This document shows, piece by piece, positions 1 through 10,079 of a stretch of DNA of 64,000 nucleotides. The stretch is from Trileptium ribeirensis. Lineage: Eukaryota; Nematoda; Enoplea; Enoplida; Thoracostomopsidae. The notes below the pieces were generated by a model. It did not search any database and was not told the origin of the DNA. It saw only the letters and a program-made list of their open reading frames with translations. Made by a program: the position numbers and the translations under genes. The DNA is taken from the NCBI GenBank assembly GCA_030248225.1, contig JASANE010017363.1, forward strand, positions 1 through 64,000. Reading direction: 5' to 3'. How positions within the stretch are numbered: position 1 is the stretch's first letter; the number at the start of each line of letters is the position of its first letter.

Positions 1-419
1 CGAAAAATGGTTAGAAATGGCTTATTCAACAAGATGGAGGAAATTGGTGACGAAATCCATATGTCAAAAGAAAATGTGAGAATTGACCATTGTTAATTGG
101 ATAGCTTATTGCATATGAGAAATTAAAGTTAAAGAAGATTAAAGCTAAATGTGTATATCGACACCTCCAGATTGTATGAACAAAGCGAAGTATTATGTTA
201 AATTAAATTTTAAAGGTGGGGATACGTTGATTACTGTGGCGAAATTAAAGTTTAATGTTTGTTATATACATCGAGATTTTGAGTTTATAAATGCAGAAAA
301 GTATTTTCATAGATTAAATTGTAAGCTATTTTTAAGACTTGGATATGTGGATTAGTTGTTGTTTAAATGGAGAAATAATGCTGTAACCTATATATTTACA
401 AAAGATTATTAAATTTAAG

Positions 420-991
420 GTGATGATTGATCTACCCAATATCATACCATTCTTCGTGTACCAATACGCCAAACTGAAGATGCTGGACTTCTACTTATTC
501 CTTCTACAACAGCTTGGCAAAGAGAATTTCCTGCTCATCCAGATGGACACTGACAGCCTCTACATGGCAGTGGCTAACGAGGAGATGGCGTCAATGATAT
601 CGAACGAAGAAATGCGTAAACATTTTATCACTAAAGTGCCTTCCTATTTCGCAACGGACAGCTACTCCCAACGAACACCGGGTTTATTTAACTAGAATGG
701 AATGGTCAGGGCATGGTGGCATTGAATTCAAAAACTTATTTTGGTTGGAAAGACGATGGGGATGTTAAGGTATCGACAAAGGGACTGTCAAAAGTTACGA
801 ACAAATTCGACAAGGACGTATTTATAGGGGTTCTGGACACGAAAAAGAAAGAAGGCGGAGTTAATCACGGATTTCGAATGAAGGGAAATGAATTGATGCA
901 ATATTACCAGAAGCGAGAAAGTTTGACTTATTTTTGTCCAAAACGCATTCGGATGAAAGATGGAATAAGTACAAAACCAATATTAATATAG
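420..991 (+). pseudogene. Family B DNA polymerase, C-terminal fragment (Polinton-like relic)
   Basis: This is the end of a family B DNA polymerase of the protein-primed type carried by Polinton/Maverick elements and related viruses. The first block (420-695) has the motif C core DTDS at residues 43-46, with the usual SLYMA continuation. The second block (713-991) has the downstream SKTY motif, a K-rich KGLSK segment and a KDGIST-type C-terminus. The two blocks are in different frames. A stop at 689-691 lies between them in the frame of the second block, so one indel near 689 splits the gene. Motifs A and B and the exonuclease domain were not found in the 420 bases upstream. No terminal repeats were seen, so the element type is inferred from the polymerase only. 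Confidence 0.72.
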
Positions 992-1279
992 TAATTGGAT
1001 GTAGATGTGGAGAATTTATTGGTTCCATGAATGCAAATTATAGTTTATAATATAATTTATGTGTGTATTGTATTTAGGTTAAGAAATTACAATTGTTTAA
1101 AATGTATCACAACAGTTCGTCTGACGTCTCCCATAGCACTAGGACCATCCGATTTATATGTATAATTTAAACTTTTCACGCCTACTGGCTCCAAATTATC
1201 CAACGCATGTTGTATTGTGGTCTGGTAACAGAATGTATCATGTGACGTATTGTATATATATATGTTTGACGGTGATTTT

Positions 1280-1392
1280 TGCTCATTCGCTTTGCAAAAT
1301 TCCTTAAGGAAACGAGCCACATCTCACAGATAGCTCCGTGGCTTGCATACGCCGTTTGCAATCATATAAAGCGGGTTTGATTCCAAGCGCAT
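1280..1392 (+). repeat. tRNA-derived SINE-like copy S1
   Basis: This copy has a leader resembling CTCATTCGCTTTGC and CCTTAAGGAA, then a tRNA-like body with an A-box-like TAGCTCCGTGGC near 1331 and a B-box-like GGTTTGATTCC at 1374-1384. The same leader plus body recurs at 16505, 27910, 62830 and 63130, which argues for a SINE rather than a tRNA gene. No clean cloverleaf with a CCA-proximal stem was seen. Confidence 0.5.
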
Positions 1393-1549
1393 GCTTCAGT
1401 TTTTCAAGCAGTGTATGATATATTCATTCGAGCAAGAAAACGTTAATTTCGACTATTTTGCCGACTGATGTACATAGAAGAAACAAATATATGTAAGTCA
1501 TATTTATTACTATGATCTGATCAATTAAATTCTCCATGACAGCTGACGG

Positions 1550-1715
1550 TGTACACGGATATTTTTACTCCAGGATATTTTTACTCCCCAGTAAAAATAT
1601 CCTAGGATATTTTTACTCCACAGTAAAAATATCCTAGGATATTTTTACTTCACAGTAAAAATATCCTAGGATATTTTTACTCCCTCCAGGATATTTTTAC
1701 TCCCCAGTAAAATGT
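1550..1715. repeat. Left terminal repeat of the Ginger element, made of palindromic units
   Basis: The unit AGGATATTTTTACTCC alternates with its own reverse complement, so the repeat is a run of small perfect or near-perfect hairpins (about 16-bp arms with 0-4-bp loops). The outermost copies match the right terminus in inverted orientation. Confidence 0.85.
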
Positions 1716-1756
1716 TCTAAAAATCTTTACTTCCTCTAGAAAAAGTATTTCCTATA

Positions 1757-2626
1757 CCATTCCTTATACCAAAAAAGGCTTACGATAAACGTCACACTGC
1801 AAGTAATCAGCATAACATAGCGCCTGGTAGTCTGGTATTGGTGAAGAATTTGCGACGCAATGACCGGAAAGGAGGTTGGAAAAATGAGCCGTGGCTCGGA
1901 CCCTATAAACTTTCATCTATATCTGGCAACTCCTTGTGCACTTTGCAAAACGAAACGACTGGGAAGACTTTGGGAAGAAAGTGCCATATTGCAAACATCA
2001 AGCCGTATTATTTGCCCTGTGACACTCACAAGCACAGTGAGGTGAACGAAGTACAAGTTGTGGATTCTGTATCTGGACCTCAACAGATATTTTTTCCACC
2101 GGATAAAGCTTGGCAAAATAAAACAGCTGAGCTGTTAGGAATTACCGTTCGTAATTATAATAGTTACTCTCAACAGTCAGTTCCACTGACTTACCCAACA
2201 AAGCTTCAAAAAATTATGGGTGATGGCAATTGCTATTTTCGTGCGATATCGCATTGCATCACAGGCTCAGAAGACAGTCACGAAGCAGTTCGAGCAGCAT
2301 CAGTTAACTTAATGGAGCAGCCACATGTCGTTGGCAAACTGGTCAACTTGACAGCGACAAACAACTACACAAAAGAAAGCAGCATGTCAGATCTAGGAGT
2401 ATGGGCCACGGATACGGAGTTTCTGGTCACTGCAGCATTGCTCAACACTACGATTTACTCATACACACCCATTTGGAACGAAGAACGAACAGTAGTACTC
2501 AGATGGATGTGGTCCAGCTACACTCCCAACGTTCTTGGCAGTGGTTCCAACGCGGAATCTCACTATATATATTTGAAAAATACTGGTGGTGATCATTTTG
2601 ACGTTGTTTACGAAGTTGCGGCCTAA
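1757..2626 (+). pseudogene. Integrase GPY/F tail fused to OTU cysteine protease
   Basis: The open frame runs in from about 1757 without an ATG. It starts as the C-terminal part of a Gypsy/Ginger-type integrase: an AYDKRH-like segment, PGSLVLVKN, and a GPY/F module with WLGPYKL. It continues without a stop into an OTU-type deubiquitinase domain. That domain has the catalytic block GDGNCYFRAIS with Asp and Cys in place, and His-containing blocks (ESHYIYL, HFDVVYE) near the C-terminus. The OTU part is about 150 residues, normal for the family. The DDE integrase core is missing, so this is the surviving 3' half of a transposon gene. The OTU part is fully open and its catalytic residues look intact. 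Whether it is expressed is unknown. Confidence 0.72.
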
Positions 2627-3030
2627 TCTGTTGCTGTTCTGAAGTTTAGCTTTAAATTTATGTATCATGTATCCGTATCACACGTACCTATATCTATTGT
2701 TGACGTTATGTGTATTATATATGTGTAATCGAAATTCAAGACATCGTCGTGTAGTCGAAAAACGCCATATTAGCATTATTGAATATTCATTTCATACCAT
2801 ATTGCAATAACATTTATTCGTGTTTTAGTATACAGTGTTATGTTTATGCTTTTGATTTTTGCTCTGTAAGTATATGTAAGTTTTATAAAACAATTTTATG
2901 ACTATGGGTTGCGTTAATCAATGCAATTTTGAGCGTATCGCTGCTGCTTTATGATTGGGAACTGAAATGAAATACATGCCATATGCCATCAACATAACAT
3001 CAAATCGAAACGTGTAATCTAAATATAGAA

Positions 3031-3123
3031 GGGGAGTAAAAATATCCTGGGGGGAGTAAAAATATCCTAGGATATTTTTACTGGGGAGTATAAATATCCG
3101 GGGAGTAAAAATATCCTGTTACA
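3031..3123. repeat. Right terminal repeat of the Ginger element
   Basis: Four GGGGAGTAAAAATATCC units, one of them reversed, mirror the left end. One unit has a T for A change. The block ends at TGTTACA directly before the ACGG target duplication. Confidence 0.83.
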
Positions 3124-3324
3124 ACGGCAGTCGACATTATAGGTGTAGCAGGTAATTGTATATAATTACAATGATGATCTAACACTGAATGCAACAGCTA
3201 CATGGAACATTAAGATAAGTTACAGGCATCGTCCTTCATACCCAGCTATCGTTACATATTTTGAAAATATGTATAGATATATACATGTGTTGTATACATA
3301 TATGTCATAGCCGTCCAATGTCTG

Positions 3325-3580
3325 TCGGGGAGGCTAGTTGGTCTTCTCGACTAGCGGGTAGTACGGGGGGAGTTAGTTTTTGGATTTATAGGAAATAAAA
3401 ATTTTGCCCAGTTGTGCTAAAGTTTTCCGGTGCCAATGTACATCATATTTTTACCGATTTGTGCTAAAATTTACCGCGTCCCTTCGACGCCGGAAGGGGC
3501 CCTCAGTGGTGGTAGGTTTGACTTGGAAGAGTCCGACCATTAGAAGATAACATTCTCCCCACATCTCGGCTACTATACTA
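3325..3580 (+). repeat. Dispersed repeat, copy 1
   Basis: The stretch TTTGACTTGGAAGAGTCCG followed by ACCATTA and a CTCCCC run matches 9035-9095 (TTTGACTTGAGGGGTCCG, ACCATTA, CGTCCCCC). Upstream, a CGACTAGCGGG segment and two related GTGCTAAA lines repeat locally. The ends are not defined and there is no coding potential. Confidence 0.45.
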
Positions 3581-4440
3581 TATATAGATATAAAGATGGC
3601 ACGCAAGTTACGGTTCTTACTGCTGATCACACAAAGCAGGAATCATCACTTAGACGCACGGTTCCCATGAATTGTAAACATAATATAGGGTCAGCGTAAA
3701 CAGCCTTGCGGAAAATTGCCTTTTATAATGTCACATATCAATATAAATAGTGTGTTTGTGTGAATCCTATACTAAGATGGCGTTGTACCCCGAGAATAAG
3801 ACAAAGATGTTACGATATGTTACAATATGACGACCATATAACTTCTAAACACGCAATAAATGTTGTTGACAAAACCCCTATTATGTATATTATAATAAAG
3901 CCAGTTTTGAGCCTCAGAATTTATTATAACCAACGAACCCATCGCCTAAGGGTAATAGGCTTTATCTATCCAACACAAATGGTAAGGCACAAATAACAAT
4001 AAAGCTGCTGATCGACGCGGCTATAGTAAAATTTTCTTCGGCGAAACGTATAAGTGGAGAAAGTCGACGTATTAGGTAACATAATATTTGCGCATAGTGT
4101 ACGCAAATTCTCCATCAGAATATCAAAATATACGCTTCAAAAAAGTGTGCTTTAAAATCATTATGCCTTGTCCACTCTCATAGCAATTCTGTATATATAT
4201 AGCGTAAAATTTATTCTTTGTGATACGGGGGAATTTTTAGAGCATCTACGCTTTCAGGCAATTACAATTAATCAGCAATATATTATATACAGAAATGTGT
4301 CCTTACTGAACCATGTACCGCGGTGATATGTAGTGAAAGATACCGTACGTACTCTGTCATCACAGCATGTCTTTGACAGGGCGCCTTGACACGTGTGTGG
4401 TTTGCTATGAAACAAATTGGTCTATGTCTAACGAATATTC
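3580..4440. other. No gene seen
   Basis: This is AT-rich sequence. A 78-codon frame at 3760-3996 has no recognisable domain and is not supported by splice sites. Confidence 0.5.
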
Positions 4441-4484
4441 ATAGCCATCCAAGGTTCCCGCTAGCACTGCAACCTACAATTTTT

Positions 4485-4605
4485 AATATTTGATTTGGGT
4501 ATCTAATTTGAACGTTGAAGGTTCGTAAATTTGGGTAGATACTGCGGCTTAGGAGAACTACCAAAGTTAATGTCTGGTAAAAGTCCTGTTTTTTTAATTT
4601 CTTAA
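4485..4605 (+). repeat. GGGTA-family hAT-like end, copy 1 (decayed)
   Basis: The line GATTTGGGTATCTAATTTG, then ACTGCGGCTTAGGAGAACTA and CCAAAG, matches 6517-6600 in the same order. It ends in GTCTGGTAAAAGTCCTG, a decayed form of the CCCTG end seen in the second copy. Confidence 0.5.
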
Positions 4606-4704
4606 CCTAATGAAAGACACACTAAGATATATAATATTGAATACAAATGAATGTCGTGCTGAACATAAGCTTTATTTTCGAGCGTATATATGTAGCTAAT
4701 CATT

Positions 4705-4790
4705 AAGCATTGGCACTGCTTCCCACCCGGGTACTGCGTCGCCTACCCGGTCACAGCAGTTGGGTAGCCGGGTGCCCGAGTATTAGGTAT
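4705..4790. repeat. GGGTACCC/GGGTAGCC motif cluster
   Basis: A GC-rich island in AT-rich DNA carries CCCACCCGGGTACTGC, CTACCCGG, GGGTAGCCGGGTGCCC. The same motif set sits at 6597-6643. It probably marks the terminus of a nonautonomous hAT-like element, by analogy with the CCGGAA family in this window. Confidence 0.4.
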
Positions 4791-6510
4791 TTTGAATGTT
4801 ACCTGGAGTTTATTTTCCGCCCCTTTACCGAAAAACTGTTTTCTTAATAACTTAAGACATGTAGCTAACTCAAAAGCTTACGATATTTAGCTAACCCAAA
4901 AGCTAGATTAGAGAAGTAGAAAAACGCAGTTTATGGACATATATACACCTGATTCAAGCAGCCAAGATTCATATTTTGAACACTAGGAAATGTAATTTAG
5001 ATACAAACTTGTTCTAATAAGGACAGTGACGAATATATATAAATTATATAAGCTAAAAGCTATTGCTCAACAGTTTGTTCTTTTTACACCTGTAGCAATA
5101 AGTAGAGACCAGAGTATTAAACGAATTTAGCTGTATGTAATGCAAAAAAATAAAACGAGAACGCAATAACCAAAATAGCTAAATACAAATGCTTAACTAA
5201 GAGGCGAATCTGAGCAAACTTTTAACAAGAAACTAACGAACTCATGCCTGAACCCTGCAAAAGGCATATTTTATATTATGCTATACATAACCTAAAAAGA
5301 TTGGCCACTAGATACCTCCAAATTACAACGGTTTGACAAAAATCTTTAAAACATTGAAAATAACCTGTGCAAAAAGCTAACTATACAATAAACCACATTT
5401 AAACAATCTTAAATACGTTTGTGTAAGTCTAAACTTCTCGTGCGGGTGGAGTAACACTTTTCAAGGCCGTCAACGAATGAATCTGGTAGGCGAAAAATAA
5501 AAAAATTAAATGTGTATTCAGGATTGTTATGCACAACCTATGATGTAATGACAAAAAATATATCTACATAGATAGTTGCACATATATGTAGATTCTTTTA
5601 AGAGTTTCGGAAAAACCTAATTCGAAAGAAAGGTTGTATTAAATGCACGTAAATAATTAATGTGAATCCTGCGTTAAATCGATGCTGTGCTGAATAACGC
5701 TACGACTCAGATTGGCCAATTTGAATATATATTTGTATGAAAAATAATATATTGCATAATATAATTGTATAAATTTGCCAACAGCGGGCGCCCATTTGTT
5801 TTGAAGATGCTTTTTCTAATAAAATAAACATAAAACGATTTTCAAGGTTGCTTGCTTGTTTAAGAGTAAGAATATGACAATAGACTACCATAGTAATGGC
5901 TGCTATTGATTTCGCTCATCTCGCGATCATGACTTTTTTCCGCCATAAAAGGGTTTTGTTACCAAAATTGGGAAAATTTACATGTTTAAGGCCAGCTTCA
6001 GCAGGAGTGTAGGTTGTTATTTCAGCATTTTCAAAATTATTCTTTCAAAATTAGGATTCTAGATTTTATTATGGCTTAGCTTAAGTGTTAGTTTCCATGC
6101 GCTTAACTTATATGTTGGCATAGAGGTGGTAATTACACGAGCGGAAGGATTGAAAAAGTACTTGTGTTTTCATTATTTTTCGGAAAACCAAACGTAGCTA
6201 TGGAATTTGTGCAGCATAAAACTTTACTCTATGAACGAGGAAAGAACGTCATCTTATCCCCAAATCGTGAAAAAAATACCCAACCGCTGGTAACTGGTGC
6301 ATCTATTTAATGGTACCTTTAACCTTTCTACTTCTGAAATTTTCTTATATATATATAATGGCTGCATAGTTTAGTCCGGACAAAGCGTTTGACCTTTGGC
6401 GGTTCTTCACAGCATTTTCCTTAGCCATCATGTGCATGTCAGCACGCCGTATTTTATGGTAGGCTTGAGGAAACAAGTTTATGTCGATGCATCACAACAT
6501 ACAAGCTTAT
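4790..6510. other. No gene seen
   Basis: Low-complexity AT-rich sequence. It may be the interior of an element bounded by the GGGTACC-type ends at about 4758 and 6643, but no coding remains are visible. Confidence 0.4.
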
Positions 6511-6516
6511 TTACAG

Positions 6517-6643
6517 ATTTGGGTACCTAATTTGAACGCATATATGGCAAATCTCAAAGAAAACTGCGGCTTACGAGAACTACCAAAGCTAGTGTCGGGT
6601 ACCCGGGTAGTTTAATCGGGTCGGGTACACGGGCACCCTGAGT
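6517..6643 (+). repeat. GGGTA-family hAT-like end, copy 2
   Basis: This is a better preserved copy of 4485-4605. Its end, read on the minus strand, begins CAGGGTGCCCGTGTACCC, the CAGGG start typical of hAT termini, followed by repeated CCCGGGTACCC motifs. Confidence 0.5.
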
Positions 6644-6649
6644 AGCGAT

Positions 6650-8250
6650 TTACTACCCGATGAAAAAACCTACTAATAATGCCACAGTTCATCTTTACAC
6701 ATATCGCCGTATCACGTATTTTTGCGTACGTATTTACTTACATACACGTCGCGACACAAATTAAACTATATTACACGTAACTATACGCATATTGCAACAC
6801 TACAATTATGTTGTTACCATTCTGAAGACCATGCACACTGTAGTAGCTGTTGCGTAACTATATGTAACCGCGACGCAATTCTGTTTTAGACTAAGCGTCG
6901 AACTAGTAAAGAACTAGAATGATCCTTACGATTATTGCCTTTGTTTTGTTATTTTGTTACAGCAGAGTAGTTATATACATCCTGTAGTCTAAGATGAGAC
7001 CATACTGCATTGTTCAATTGCAAAATATCAGTAAAAAATGTCTCAGAAATGAATGTCTTTCTGATATCTGGGATTATACTCGGGCTATGTACACGTCTGT
7101 ACTCTCTGATTGGCATATTTTTGCAGCTATTTTATCGGCGCAGGATAAGCATTTGTCGGATTTTCTTTTGAAATATATTACAGTTATGCGATTAAACTGC
7201 ACAAGAAGATAGCTGCCCTGACTATTTTTCGTTTGAAAAGTATAAAACAGTTTGAAGACTCAAGCAAATAATTACTACAGACAACAAATATATATACATT
7301 CTGCATCTGTAAAATTTAGACTTTGCTGTTCCAAAAGTGAGCATATATATTTTTGATTTTGCTGTCTCAGAATGATAGGAACACAACTCCGGTAGGGTAA
7401 GCGATTACAAAAATCATCAGTAACCTTATTAAGGAAAGTTAAAATTTTGGAAATTTGTTAAAAAGATTTTGGTAAATTTGATCCAACAGTTGAAAACTGA
7501 AGTGTTATATTGTGGAATTGTTTCGCCATTTTGTGATTCGTAAAAATGCCGTGATACCACATTTTATAGAGACTATTTGTAAGTTTGACAAAATCTGGAT
7601 AAATAGTTTATTGTCTTACAGATGAAACAAAAAGATTTTTGCTGCAGAGAACACATTATTTCTTGTAAAAATACCAAAATTTACCTATGTAAACTGTTAT
7701 TTGTTTCACGATCTTTGAAGCATGCCTCGGGGAAAGGACAGTTGATCCAGCGTAATTTTTCTGAAGGATGAAAAAATATCTGAATGCACGGATTAAGCAC
7801 ATTACGGTAAACCCTTGGATTTTAGTTTCACACCAAAAATCCGACGATCAGATCAAGGTTTTAAGACTTATAATTGTTTAAGACGACAAATTAAGACTTT
7901 CAAATTGTCCGCATTTTGAAACTTAATTTTATCAAACTGAAGCTATACCAAACATGTTAGTTGTTGCAAGATCTCACTCTTAGGTTGCAGCGATTTACGC
8001 TAAATCCTTGCATTTAATTTCAGGCCAAAAAAATCACATCATATCAAGGTATGATAAATTATAATTCTTTAACATGACAACTCAAGATTTTCAAATTTTC
8101 CGAATTTTTAAACACAATTTGAGCAAACTGACACTATACCAAACAATTTTAGCTTTTGCGAGATGTTGTTCTTAGCTTTACAGCTATTGCTATATGTGAA
8201 TTAATGAATGTGCTCTTAACCTTGACGTTACTGGTTTTTCCTACAAGCCG
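6650..8250. other. No gene seen
   Basis: AT-rich sequence. A 72-codon frame at 6994-7212 follows a possible TTACAG acceptor, but no family or donor could be assigned. Confidence 0.4.
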
Positions 8251-8254
8251 AAAT

Positions 8255-8775
8255 TAGTCAATTTTCAAGATACAACTGAAATTTTTGTACTATTTGACTC
8301 AGCTCGACAAGTTGGTTCAGAAAATACCCAGCTTGGCCATAATATGCAAAAACTTTTTTCGATTTTTTGGGTTCCCAAAATTTTCGAAAAATAATTTGCT
8401 CAATAAATGTATAATTTTATATGTCATTCGAACCGAATTGCTACTCGGAATCGAATGCTGATAAAAACAGTTCATTCGGTTCCCGGAAAGGATTTATTTC
8501 TGTTTATGCAAAATTCCTTAGCCTAAGCCTAAGTCGTTAACAAATGATTAGATTCAACTCACTTTACCACCATTCGACTCAGCTCGTCAATACGGTTCGA
8601 ATGAAACGTGAAATTATACATTTATAATATCAAGGAAACCAAAAAATCGACAAAGATTTTGAGATAGATATGGCCAAAATGGGCCTGATTTTGACCCTGA
8701 ATAGAAATCGCCACCTGGTCGATCGGAGTCGAATGGTACTTTTCTCTGTATCTTGAAAATTAACTAGTTTCGGGT
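8255..8775. repeat. Long imperfect inverted repeat (MITE or foldback type)
   Basis: The left arm at about 8255-8460 (AATTAGTCAATTTTCAAGATA, TTTGACTCAGCTCGACA, TCGATTTTTTGGGTT, TCATTCGAACCG) is mirrored at about 8585-8775 on the opposite strand (TTAATTTTCAAGATACA, TCGATTTTTTGGTTTCC, TCATTCGAACCG). The arms are about 190 bp with a 125-bp spacer and no ORF. No target duplication was recognised. Confidence 0.6.
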
Positions 8776-8999
8776 TGGGGTCTTCTGGAAAAGATCCAAC
8801 TTTGCTAGTCACACGAGCGGTGAGAAGAAACGGAGACGGCGGTGCTAATCTATGCTTAATGACTATTGCAAGCTTCAAAATCCTGACAATAGCAAAAAAC
8901 AAAAATGCACGGCCATTTATATCACATATCAAATCCGTAAGAATCTTTATTGTTCCTCCAATGACAGGAAAAAAGACGGAAACATTTGAAGTTAATTAT

Positions 9000-9110
9000 T
9001 AAAACACAAATTTTAATAAAAATCATAGGTTTTAGGGGAGGATTTGACTTGAGGGGTCCGACCATTAAGGGTGTAACTCCGTCCCCCAGTCGTCACCTAT
9101 CCGCTAGAAA
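9000..9110 (+). repeat. Dispersed repeat, copy 2
   Basis: This matches the 3' part of the copy at 3325-3580 through TTTGACTTG, GTCCGACCATTA and a C-rich tail. Confidence 0.45.
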
Positions 9111-9290
9111 CATAGAACTATATTTGACTTAGACTTAGGTAAAATTTGACTTAGATAAATTTAGCAAACTTAGAATATGTACCTTCCCGCTAGGTCACTG
9201 ACATACCTACTTACATAATGAAGTCAATGTGTTGAATGGCTAAATAATGCTGTAAGCACATCGTTTACCACCTGCTGGCAACCAACTTAC

Positions 9291-9427
9291 TTTCATTTGC
9301 GGGTTTTTAAACTTGAGCCCATAGCTCAAATGCAGCAAAAAATGAAAACCAAATTTGTTGCCCTCGATGAGAAGACTCTGCACACCTGTGCCGATCCTTC
9401 GATCCTGTACCGCTGGCAAACTCTCAC
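9291..9427 (-). CDS. Candidate exon of an unidentified minus-strand gene
   Basis: On the minus strand a GAGTTTTAG acceptor precedes, and an AAA/GTAAGT donor follows, a 137-nt segment that is open in one frame for 45 codons (starting ESLPAVQDRRIGTG). The segment is GC-richer than its surroundings. No protein family was recognised. A second open segment with an acceptor-like TTAATTCAG lies upstream at 9862-9952 (ENVDISFTCKN..LYC), but its phase does not join directly. This rests on splice-site and composition signals only. Confidence 0.22.
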
Positions 9428-9861
9428 CTAAAACTCAGAGTGATCCCAAATGGCCGAAGTGGAGTCTCTAATTCGTATTAGTTCTGCAAGAATTTTAGTA
9501 TTTAATTATTGAAGCAGCACAAACACGAATCCAGGCGTACATCTACGTTTACTTGCACGTCGAATAAAAAAATTCGAAAAAATCCAACCTGGTGAAGAGT
9601 TTATAAGACCAACAGAGAAACAAAAATATTTTTCACTGCTGTGCGCTATTTGAACTCCATTTGCTCGATCTTAGCTAGAAGCATAGTCATTTCGAACGTT
9701 TCGTTCCCACCTCGAACACAAGTTGTTTCTCTTATGATCCAAACATGCCACCGTCTGACCATTTTTATATTATTAGCGCCAACGAGTTATTTACTGATTT
9801 ACACCCGAATGGACATTTGTTTGTCAATTTAAAAGTTCCGGGCAAAAAAGTAATTGCTCAC

Positions 9862-9952
9862 CACCTACAATACAGCATTCCTAAACCTACGCCGAGATAA
9901 TCCTCCTCCACGAACCGGTTTTTGCATGTGAATGAAATGTCGACATTTTCGC
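9862..9952 (-). CDS. Second weak candidate exon, same strand
   Basis: A minus-strand segment lies between CCAGTTAATTCAG and GTGAGC and is open for 29 codons with two cysteines. It is listed because it lies on the same strand as the candidate exon at 9291-9427 and reads like protein. The phases do not match without a further exon between them. Confidence 0.15.
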
Positions 9953-10079
9953 CTGAATTAACTGGTTTAATTATTTGGTAACATTTTGTCATAAATAAAA
10001 CTTCCCATCTTAACCAAGTCCTCTCCAGTTTGAGAACGACCAAATAGGGACACAAGTGTCAGGATTAGGCCCAAAATTT

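Larger units (their letters stand above)
1550..3123 (+). mobile_element. Ginger-type DNA transposon, internally deleted copy
   Basis: The left end starts TGTACACGGATA. The right end, read on the minus strand, starts TGTAACAGGATA. Both are flanked by the 4-bp direct repeat ACGG (1546-1549 and 3124-3127). TGT-type termini and 4-bp duplications are hallmarks of Ginger transposons, whose transposase is related to Gypsy integrases. The internal gene (1757-2626) carries the GPY motif and an OTU protease, a combination reported for this group. The copy is about 1.57 kb and lacks the integrase catalytic core, so it cannot move on its own. Confidence 0.8.

Noticed and set aside
1087..1320. 77-codon minus-strand ORF
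   Set aside because: Its N-terminal part is the antisense of the SINE S1 leader, and the rest matches nothing known.
1560..1715. CRISPR-like array of short repeats
   Set aside because: The units are mirror-image hairpins with no unique spacers, and they lie at the end of a eukaryotic transposon.
8630..9002. Overlapping 100- and 75-codon ORFs
   Set aside because: They lie on the right arm of an inverted repeat, on both strands, with no domain.
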